This document shows positions 14,920 through 19,989 of a stretch of 19,989 nucleotides of DNA, piece after piece. The notes beneath the pieces were generated by a model that was given only the letters and a program-made list of their open reading frames with translations, ran no database searches and was not told the origin of the DNA. The position numbers and the translations under genes were made by a program. This DNA is from JBJHAX01 sp050480705 (GTDB lineage Bacteria; Actinomycetota; Nitriliruptoria; Nitriliruptorales; Nitriliruptoraceae). Position 1 is the first letter of the stretch; each line of letters begins with the position of its first letter. The stretch is from the NCBI GenBank assembly GCA_050480705.1, contig JBJHAX010000037.1, positions 1-19,989 of the forward strand, in the 5' to 3' direction.

Positions 14920-15666
14920 ATGGCCACGCGCACCGAGGGCGCGGCGACGGTGTCGCCACCCTCGCTCGTCGCCCTGCTCGGTCCGACCCGTGCGGCGATC
15001 GTCGATCATCTGCGTAGCGCTGACGGCGCGACGGTCGGCGAACTCGCCGGGCACCTCGACATCAGCGAAGTCGCGACGCGCCGCCATCTCGCGGTGCTCG
15101 AGGACGACGGCCTGGTGGCCGCCGAGGTCGTGCGCCGTGCCCGGGGACGCCCCGCCGCGCGCTACCGCCTCACCGACGCGGCCGGACGCCTGCTTCCTCA
15201 GCGCTACGATGAACTCGCCGGCGAGTTGTTCACGTTCCTCGAGGAGGAACACGGGCGTGAGGGCCTGCGTGCCTTTCTGCGGTGGCGGATGTGGCGCGAG
15301 ACCGAACGGCTCGGTGAGGCGGTGACGGCCGAGGACCTGCACGAACGGCTCGACCAGCTTGCCGACGCGCTCTCGCGGGCCGGTTTCGACGCCTCGGTGA
15401 CCTCCGCCGGGCACAGCTTCACCCTCGTCCAGGGGCACTGCGCGATCGAGGACGTAGCTCGCGACCACCCGGAGGTCTGCGCCTACGAGGCGGCGAGCTT
15501 TTCGCGCGTGCTCGGGCATGAGGTGTCCGTGTCGCGCCGCGAGACGCTCGCTGGTGGTGCACCGGCGTGCGTGTGCACGATCGAGCCGCGCGAAGACGCG
15601 AAGCGCGCAACTGCGCATGACGACGACAACCGACACCGGCGCCGCGCCGGTGACACCGCGAGGTAG
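14920..15666 (+). CDS. sufR: SufR-like Fe-S-sensing transcriptional regulator of the suf operon
   Basis: A 248-residue winged-helix regulator. The N-terminal half holds an ArsR/DeoR-like helix-turn-helix (about 18-75; TVGELAGHLDISEVATRRHL and LAVLEDDGLVAAEVVRRARG). The C-terminal half has four cysteines, C174, C187, C217 and C219 (spacing C-X12-C-X29-C-X-C), placed to hold an Fe-S cluster. In known SufR proteins the cluster-loaded form represses suf and loss of the cluster relieves repression. It heads the suf operon and its promoter carries a matching CAAC-N6-GTTG operator. The ATG follows GGAGG seven bases upstream. The last 25-30 residues (AHDDDNRHRRRAGDTAR) are polar and probably disordered, and their DNA contains a strong inverted repeat. 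Confidence 0.93.
   Translation: MATRTEGAATVSPPSLVALLGPTRAAIVDHLRSADGATVGELAGHLDISEVATRRHLAVLEDDGLVAAEVVRRARGRPAARYRLTDAAGRLLPQRYDELAGELFTFLEEEHGREGLRAFLRWRMWRETERLGEAVTAEDLHERLDQLADALSRAGFDASVTSAGHSFTLVQGHCAIEDVARDHPEVCAYEAASFSRVLGHEVSVSRRETLAGGAPACVCTIEPREDAKRATAHDDDNRHRRRAGDTAR
15634..15652 (+). repeat. Perfect inverted repeat in the 3' end of sufR
   Basis: CACCGGCG, spacer CCG and CGCCGGTG form an 8-bp GC-only-looped stem ending 14 bases before the sufR stop codon end. It could act as a partial terminator, attenuator or processing site that lowers sufBDCS relative to sufR, or stabilise the message. There is no T-tract. Confidence 0.35.
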
Positions 15667-15687
15667 CGCCCGCGGGAACCGACCGGT

Positions 15688-15702
15688 GTTGCGCCACGCA
15701 AC
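15688..15702 (+). repeat. Inverted repeat between sufR and sufB
   Basis: GTTGCG, spacer CCA and CGCAAC form a perfect 6-bp stem in the 84-base gap between sufR and sufB. It contains GTTG and CAAC in the reverse order to the SufR operator, so it is not a copy of that site. It more likely acts in RNA, if at all. Confidence 0.3.
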
Positions 15703-15750
15703 GTGACACCGCACGACAGCCGAACGAGACGAACGACGAGGAGTCCAGCG

Positions 15751-17202
15751 GTGAGCCAGACCGAGATCGAACTGCCGGTCAGCGATGCCCGTAAGCGCCA
15801 GGACGAGGTCGCCAAGGAACTGAGCGACTACCGCTTCGGATGGGCTGACCGAGACGACGACTACGCGTTCACGCCCGAGCGGGGCCTGTCGCGTGAGGTC
15901 GTGGCTGCGATCAGCGAGCGCAAGAACGAGCCCGCATGGATGCGGGACCTGCGCCTGCGCGCCTACGAGGCTTACCGCCGGCGTCCGATGCCGGGCTGGG
16001 GTGCGGACCTGAGCGGTATCGACTTCGACAACATCTACTACTACGTCGAGGCGTCCGAGAAACAGGCGGAGAGCTGGGAGGACCTCCCCCCCGAGATTCT
16101 CGAGACCTACGAGAAGCTGGGCATTCCGCAGGCAGAGCGCGAGCGGCTCATCGCCGGTGTGGCGGCGCAGTACGAGAGCACGGTGCTCTACCACAAGGTC
16201 CGTGAAGACCTCGAGGCGGAGGGTGTCATCTTCCTCGACACCGATTCCGCGTTGCGCGAACACGAGGATCTGTTCCGCGAGCACTTCGCAACCATCATCC
16301 CGCCCAACGACAACAAGTTCGCGGCGCTCAACACCGCTGTGTGGTCCGGAGGGTCGTTCATCTGGATCCCCGAGGGGGTCGAGGTCGACATCCCGCTGCA
16401 GGCCTACTTCCGCATCAACAAGCAGAACATGGGCCAGTTCGAGCGCACGCTGATCATCGCGGAACCGGGTTCGTACGTGCACTACGTGGAAGGGTGCACC
16501 GCACCGATCTACTCCTCGGATTCGTTGCACTCGGCCGTCGTCGAGATCATCGTCAAGCGCGGTGCACGTGTGCGATACACGACGATCCAGAACTGGTCCA
16601 ACAACGTCTACAACCTCGTGACCAAGCGTGCCGTCGCCCAGCGCGACGCCACCATGGAGTGGATCGACGGCAACATCGGCTCCAAGGTCACCATGAAGTA
16701 CCCGGCCGTGTGGCTGACCGAGGAGGGCGCGAAGGGCGAAGTGCTGTCGGTGGCGTACGCCAACGACGGCCAGCACCAGGACGCCGGTGCAAAGATGGTC
16801 CACGCCGCGCCGTATACGACCTCGAACATCCTGTCGAAGTCGGTCTCCAAGGGCACCGGGCGCACCAGCTACCGGGGCCTGGTCTCCATCAACGAAGGGG
16901 CGCACCACGCGCGCTCGGCGGTCAAGTGCGATGCGTTGATGCTCGACGACACCTCACGCACCGACACCTACCCCTACATGGAGATCGAGCAGGAAGACGC
17001 GACCATCGAGCACGAGGCGACCGTCTCGAAGCTGTCGGAAGACCAGCTGTTCTACATGCAGTCGCGCGGCATCGACGAGGACGAAGCCACCGCGATGATC
17101 GTGCGTGGATTCATCGAGCCCATCGCCCGTGAGCTGCCGATGGAGTACTCGGTCGAGCTCAACCGGCTCATCGCCCTCGAGATGGAGGGTGCGATCGGCT
17201 GA
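15751..17202 (+). CDS. sufB: Fe-S cluster assembly scaffold protein SufB
   Basis: A 483-residue SufB, the scaffold on which Fe-S clusters are built in the SufBC2D complex. Typical blocks are NIYYYVEASEKQAESWEDLP, GVAAQYESTVLYHKV, AVWSGGSFIWIPEGVEV, YFRINKQNMGQFERTLII, YVEGCTAPIYSSDSLHSAVV, TTIQNWSNNVYNLVTKR, QHQDAGAKMVHAAPYTTS and SEDQLFYMQSRGIDEDEA. C393 in SAVKCDALMLDD corresponds to the catalytic cysteine that receives sulfur (C405 in E. coli). Length is normal for the family. The GTG at 15751 follows GAGGAG seven bases upstream; a longer frame from 15703 adds residues unlike the family. SufD follows on the same strand as its paralogous partner. Confidence 0.97.
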   Translation: MSQTEIELPVSDARKRQDEVAKELSDYRFGWADRDDDYAFTPERGLSREVVAAISERKNEPAWMRDLRLRAYEAYRRRPMPGWGADLSGIDFDNIYYYVEASEKQAESWEDLPPEILETYEKLGIPQAERERLIAGVAAQYESTVLYHKVREDLEAEGVIFLDTDSALREHEDLFREHFATIIPPNDNKFAALNTAVWSGGSFIWIPEGVEVDIPLQAYFRINKQNMGQFERTLIIAEPGSYVHYVEGCTAPIYSSDSLHSAVVEIIVKRGARVRYTTIQNWSNNVYNLVTKRAVAQRDATMEWIDGNIGSKVTMKYPAVWLTEEGAKGEVLSVAYANDGQHQDAGAKMVHAAPYTTSNILSKSVSKGTGRTSYRGLVSINEGAHHARSAVKCDALMLDDTSRTDTYPYMEIEQEDATIEHEATVSKLSEDQLFYMQSRGIDEDEATAMIVRGFIEPIARELPMEYSVELNRLIALEMEGAIG

Positions 17203-17303
17203 CCGGGCCACCTACGTGGCCTGTGCGCCGTCGGCGTCGAGCTGGCGGAATCCGGCTCGCCACGACCTCGAACCGACTGACCCTGCGAGACGACGAGTCC
17301 ATC

Positions 17304-18677
17304 TTGAAGCTCGATGACCTGACCGAAGACGCGCTGCGCCAGCGCTCCGACGACACTGGTGAACCGGAATGGCTGCGTGACCGCCGCCTCGCCGCGTTCA
17401 AGCGCTACCTGGACCAGCAATGGCCCGACTCGCGCAACGACGAGTTCTGGCGCTCGACGCCCTTCGATCGGCGTGTGGACGTCGACCGTGAGATCGTGGT
17501 CGACGCATCGGATGCAGCGCCCGGCGCGTCGGTGGTCGACAACCTGGATTCAGGTGTGTCCGCGCGCATCGTCGACGCTGGCGGAGTCGACGTCGAGTTG
17601 TCCGACGAGCTCGCCGGCCAGGGTGTGGTCGTCACCGACCTGGTCACCGCCGCGAACGCGCACGCCGACGTGGTGCGCGAGCACCTCGGTGCGCTCACCA
17701 CCTCCTCGGCCGAGTCGACCGGCGCCGACGAGGACCGCACCATCACGGTCAACGACGCCGCCTGGACGACGGGCGTGTTCATCCACGTACCCGACGAGGT
17801 CGAGGTCGACGAGCCGATCTCGGTGCACCTGCACCTCGCGCGTGATGGGGCCCACCTGCCTCGCGTGCTGGCTGTGGTCGGCATGCATGCCCGCCTGCGC
17901 CTGTACCTCGAACACACCAGCGACGAGGGCGTCGATGCGCTCGTCGACGAGGTCCTCGAGGTCGTCGCCGGCGACGGCAGCACGGTCGAGATCGCCTCGC
18001 TGCAGCACTGGAGCGCCGGTGTCCAGCACCTGTCGTTGCAGAAGGTCGCCGCGCACCGCGACGCGACCGTGCGCACGCTGGCGGTGACCACCGGCGGCAC
18101 GACCGTCCGCCTTCGTCCCGAAGTCGACCTCGTCGGTCCCGGGGCGCAGGCGCGGCCGCTCGGGCTGTATTTCGCCGACGACGGCCAGTGGTTCGATCTG
18201 CAGCCCTACGTGCGCCACATCGCGCCGCATGCCAGCTCCGACGTGCTGTTCAAGGGCGCGTTGCAAGGGCGCAGCCGCACCGTGTTCCGCGGCAACATCT
18301 TCGTTCACCGCGATGCTGTCGGCACGGCCACCGACGAGAACAACCGCTCGCTGATCCTGACCGAAGGTGCGCGCGCCGACTCGACACCGTTCCTCGAGAT
18401 CGAATGCGCCGACATCACCGCCGGTCACGGTTCGGCGACCGGTCAGATCGATGCGCTCCACCTTTTCTACCTGCTCTCCCGGGGTATCGCCCGCGACGAC
18501 GCGCTGCGCCTGATCGTGTTCGGTTTCTTCCGCGAGGTACTCGAGGAGATCGACCTGCCCGGCATCGAGGACGCCTCGCTCGCGGCGATCGAGCGACGGA
18601 TCGAGGATGTGGATCTGTCGGCCGTGCAGGTCAACGACGCGGCGCTGCGCGACCTCGCCAAGGCGGCCGGTGCATGA
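17304..18677 (+). CDS. sufD: Fe-S cluster assembly protein SufD
   Basis: A 457-residue SufD, paralogue of SufB and its partner in the SufBC2D complex, where it helps iron entry and cluster formation. Blocks seen are GEPEWLRDRRLAAFKRYLDQ, AAWTTGVFIHVPDEVEVDEP, SLQHWSAGVQHLSLQKVAAH, LGLYFADDGQWFDLQPYVRH, SSDVLFKGALQGRSRTVFRG and ALHLFYLLSRGIARDDALRL. The usual KCSHG segment reads ITAGHG, keeping the conserved histidine but not the cysteine. The start is uncertain. TTG at 17304 is preceded by an ACGACGAGTCC block resembling those before sufB and sufC. GTG at 17223 would add 27 Arg-rich residues with atypical codons. The stop overlaps the start of the Rieske ferredoxin gene by four bases. Confidence 0.93.
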   Translation: MKLDDLTEDALRQRSDDTGEPEWLRDRRLAAFKRYLDQQWPDSRNDEFWRSTPFDRRVDVDREIVVDASDAAPGASVVDNLDSGVSARIVDAGGVDVELSDELAGQGVVVTDLVTAANAHADVVREHLGALTTSSAESTGADEDRTITVNDAAWTTGVFIHVPDEVEVDEPISVHLHLARDGAHLPRVLAVVGMHARLRLYLEHTSDEGVDALVDEVLEVVAGDGSTVEIASLQHWSAGVQHLSLQKVAAHRDATVRTLAVTTGGTTVRLRPEVDLVGPGAQARPLGLYFADDGQWFDLQPYVRHIAPHASSDVLFKGALQGRSRTVFRGNIFVHRDAVGTATDENNRSLILTEGARADSTPFLEIECADITAGHGSATGQIDALHLFYLLSRGIARDDALRLIVFGFFREVLEEIDLPGIEDASLAAIERRIEDVDLSAVQVNDAALRDLAKAAGA

Positions 18678-19012
18678 GCTACGCGGCGAAGCTGTCCGAA
18701 CTCGAGGATGCGACACCCACGCGGGTCGACGTCGACGGCGTGCCCGTGTGCCTGGTGCGCACAGGTGAAGTCGTCAGAGCTATCCACGACGTGTGCTCGC
18801 ACCAGCAGTGGTCGCTGGCCGAGGGCATGGTCTGGGGCGAAGGCGTCGAGTGTTCGCTGCACGGCTCGACGTTCGATCTGACGACCGGTGCGCCGTCGTC
18901 GCTTCCCGCCACGCGACCAGTCCCGACCTTCGCGGTGCAGCTGGACGACGACGAGATCCACATCGACGTGTCCGCCGCCACCAACGGCGCTCCGTTTCCC
19001 GACCACGACTGA
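18674..19012 (+). CDS. Rieske-type [2Fe-2S] ferredoxin inside the suf operon
   Basis: A 112-residue Rieske protein. C41-X-H43 (DVCSHQQWSLAEG) and C60-X2-H63 (VECSLHGSTFDL) give the two-Cys, two-His ligand set of a Rieske cluster. The shape is that of the small ferredoxins annotated as oxygenase ferredoxin subunits. No oxygenase gene is present. Its ATG overlaps the sufD stop (ATGA), so its translation is coupled to sufD, and sufC follows after 47 bases. The conserved placement in actinobacterial suf operons suggests it supplies electrons to, or receives a cluster from, the assembly machinery. That role is inferred, not shown. No signal peptide or membrane segment is present. Confidence 0.94.
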   Translation: MSYAAKLSELEDATPTRVDVDGVPVCLVRTGEVVRAIHDVCSHQQWSLAEGMVWGEGVECSLHGSTFDLTTGAPSSLPATRPVPTFAVQLDDDEIHIDVSAATNGAPFPDHD

Positions 19013-19059
19013 CCAACGACGCTCCCACGTACGCGCACGACGACGAGGATCCCAACGAC

Positions 19060-19806
19060 ATGGCTGATCTCGAGATTCGCGACCTGAAGGTCGAGGCCGA
19101 CGGCACCGAACTGCTGCACGGCGTCGACCTCGAGCTGGACCTGGGTGACACCGTCGCCCTGATGGGTCCCAACGGTTCCGGCAAGTCCACCCTCGCCTAC
19201 ACCTTGGCGGGCCATCCCGCCTACGAGGTGACCGGCGGGACCATGACGTTCGCCGGCACCGAACTCAACGACCTCACTCCGGACGAACGCGCGCGTCTGG
19301 GCGTGTTCCTCGCGATGCAGTACCCGGTCGAGGTCCCCGGCGTGTCGCTGACGAACTTCCTGCGCACCGCGCTCAACGCCGTCACGGGGGAGGACGTGCC
19401 GATCCGCGACTTCATGGCGCGTCTACGCGCCGAGATGGAAGAACTCGGTATCCACGAGTCGTTCCTGCAGCGCTCGGTCAACGAAGGGTTCTCGGGCGGG
19501 GAGAAGAAGCGTTTCGAGATCCTTCAGGCCGCGCTGCTGCGTCCGAAGCTTGCCGTGCTCGACGAAACCGATTCGGGCCTGGACGTCGACGCGCTCAAGA
19601 TCGTCTCCGAGGGCATCAACCGGTTGCGCGGCAAGGACCTGGGTGTGCTCATCATCACCCACTACACGCGGATCCTGCGCTACGTCCAGCCCGACCGGGT
19701 GCACGTCATGGTCGACGGCCGCATCGCGGCCTCGGGCGGACCCGAACTCGCCGACCAGCTCGAGGCCCGCGGCTACGAGGACGTCGCGTCGCTCGCGAGC
19801 GCGTGA
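19060..19806 (+). CDS. sufC: Fe-S cluster assembly ATPase SufC
   Basis: A 248-residue ABC-type ATPase that forms the SufBC2D complex and drives cluster assembly in the cytoplasm. Walker A is GPNGSGKST (36-44), the Q-loop is in AMQYPVEVPGVS, the signature is the SufC-type FSGGEKKR (144-151), and Walker B is LAVLDET followed by the DSGLDVDAL D-loop. The switch histidine is in LIITHYTRIL. These SufC-type variants (SGGEKKR, LDETDSGLD) separate it from transporter ATPases. The ATG follows an ACGACGAGGATCC block that contains the ribosome-binding site. It precedes sufS by 124 bases, and that gap holds a SufR-type palindrome. Confidence 0.97.
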   Translation: MADLEIRDLKVEADGTELLHGVDLELDLGDTVALMGPNGSGKSTLAYTLAGHPAYEVTGGTMTFAGTELNDLTPDERARLGVFLAMQYPVEVPGVSLTNFLRTALNAVTGEDVPIRDFMARLRAEMEELGIHESFLQRSVNEGFSGGEKKRFEILQAALLRPKLAVLDETDSGLDVDALKIVSEGINRLRGKDLGVLIITHYTRILRYVQPDRVHVMVDGRIAASGGPELADQLEARGYEDVASLASA

Positions 19807-19844
19807 ATCGCATGGCGTCGCGGACCGCATGCGCCGGCCCGGCA

Positions 19845-19866
19845 GTGCCAACCCCCGGGTTGGCAC
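19845..19866. promoter_or_regulatory. Second SufR-type operator within a 22-nt palindrome, between sufC and sufS
   Basis: GTGCCAACC, four bases and GGTTGGCAC form a perfect inverted repeat whose inner part is CAAC-N6-GTTG (19849-19862), matching the operator at 14842-14855. It lies 65-86 bases upstream of the sufS ATG. It may control an internal promoter. As RNA it would form a stable stem, so an intercistronic hairpin or terminator is the main alternative. Confidence 0.55.
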
Positions 19867-19930
19867 GGCGAGGGTGGCCGTCGGTGAGCCGGTCGGGCAC
19901 GATACGAGGGTGAACGACTCCGAGGTAGCG

Positions 19931-19989
19931 ATGTTCGACGTGCCGACGTTGCGCAAGGAATTCCCCACCCTTGCGCGCGAGATCGACGG
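19931..19989 (+). CDS. sufS: SufS-type cysteine desulfurase, N-terminal end (runs off right edge)
   Basis: Only about 19 codons are visible: MFDVPTLRKEFPTLAREID. This matches the start of SufS-type class V PLP enzymes, which take sulfur from cysteine for SufBCD, and the position after sufC is where sufS lies in actinobacterial suf operons. The ATG at 19931 follows GAGGTAG with a five-base gap. An in-frame GTG at 19910 would add seven residues and has a poorer ribosome-binding site. Identification rests on context and this short stretch. Confidence 0.8.
   Translation, partial: MFDVPTLRKEFPTLAREID

Noticed and set aside
14836..16908. 690-codon open frame on the minus strand across sufR and sufB
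   Set aside because: It runs antisense to two clearly recognised proteins, begins at the suf operator and shows no family motif. High GC content makes such long antisense frames common.

Overview
The window is GC-rich (about 70 % by eye), densely coded and free of mobile elements. GTG and TTG starts are frequent, and several genes look leaderless. The suf operon order (sufR-sufB-sufD-Rieske ferredoxin-sufC-sufS) and a DtxR/IdeR-type iron box point to an actinobacterium. A deep-branching lineage is possible, but that is inference. No rRNA, tRNA, CRISPR array, IS element or prophage gene was seen.

Layout. (1) 1-498, minus: start of an NADP-type isocitrate dehydrogenase running off the left edge. 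(2) 601-3404: an iron(III)-type ABC importer split into a convergent pair, a two-domain FbpB-like permease (+) and an FbpC-like ATPase (-). A good iron box lies upstream of the ATPase, and no binding protein is present. (3) 3656-5736, plus: GroES-like protein, HisC-like aminotransferase and a thioredoxin-fold lipoprotein. (4) 5780-6678, minus: a YqeY-family protein preceded by an unrecognised 129-residue protein. (5) 6844-10792, plus: a saccharopine-dehydrogenase-like protein, an unrecognised protein with two hydrophobic segments, and a RecD2-type helicase. (6) 10823-11131, minus: a small unrecognised protein. (7) 11319-14748, plus: a compact operon of circularly permuted ATP-grasp protein, alpha-E protein and transglutaminase-like protein, a widespread set of uncertain function. 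(8) 14811-19989, plus: a SUF iron-sulfur assembly operon with its promoter, running off the right edge inside sufS.

The most informative signals are regulatory. The promoter of sufR (TTGCGC, 17 nt, TACTAT) is followed at once by CAAC-N6-GTTG, the layout known for the cyanobacterial SufR operator. A second CAAC-N6-GTTG, inside a 22-nt perfect palindrome, lies between sufC and sufS. SufR carries four C-terminal cysteines suited to Fe-S sensing, so the operon probably regulates itself by cluster status, perhaps at two points. Iron uptake (DtxR-type box) and Fe-S assembly (SufR) thus appear in one window under separate metal-linked controls.
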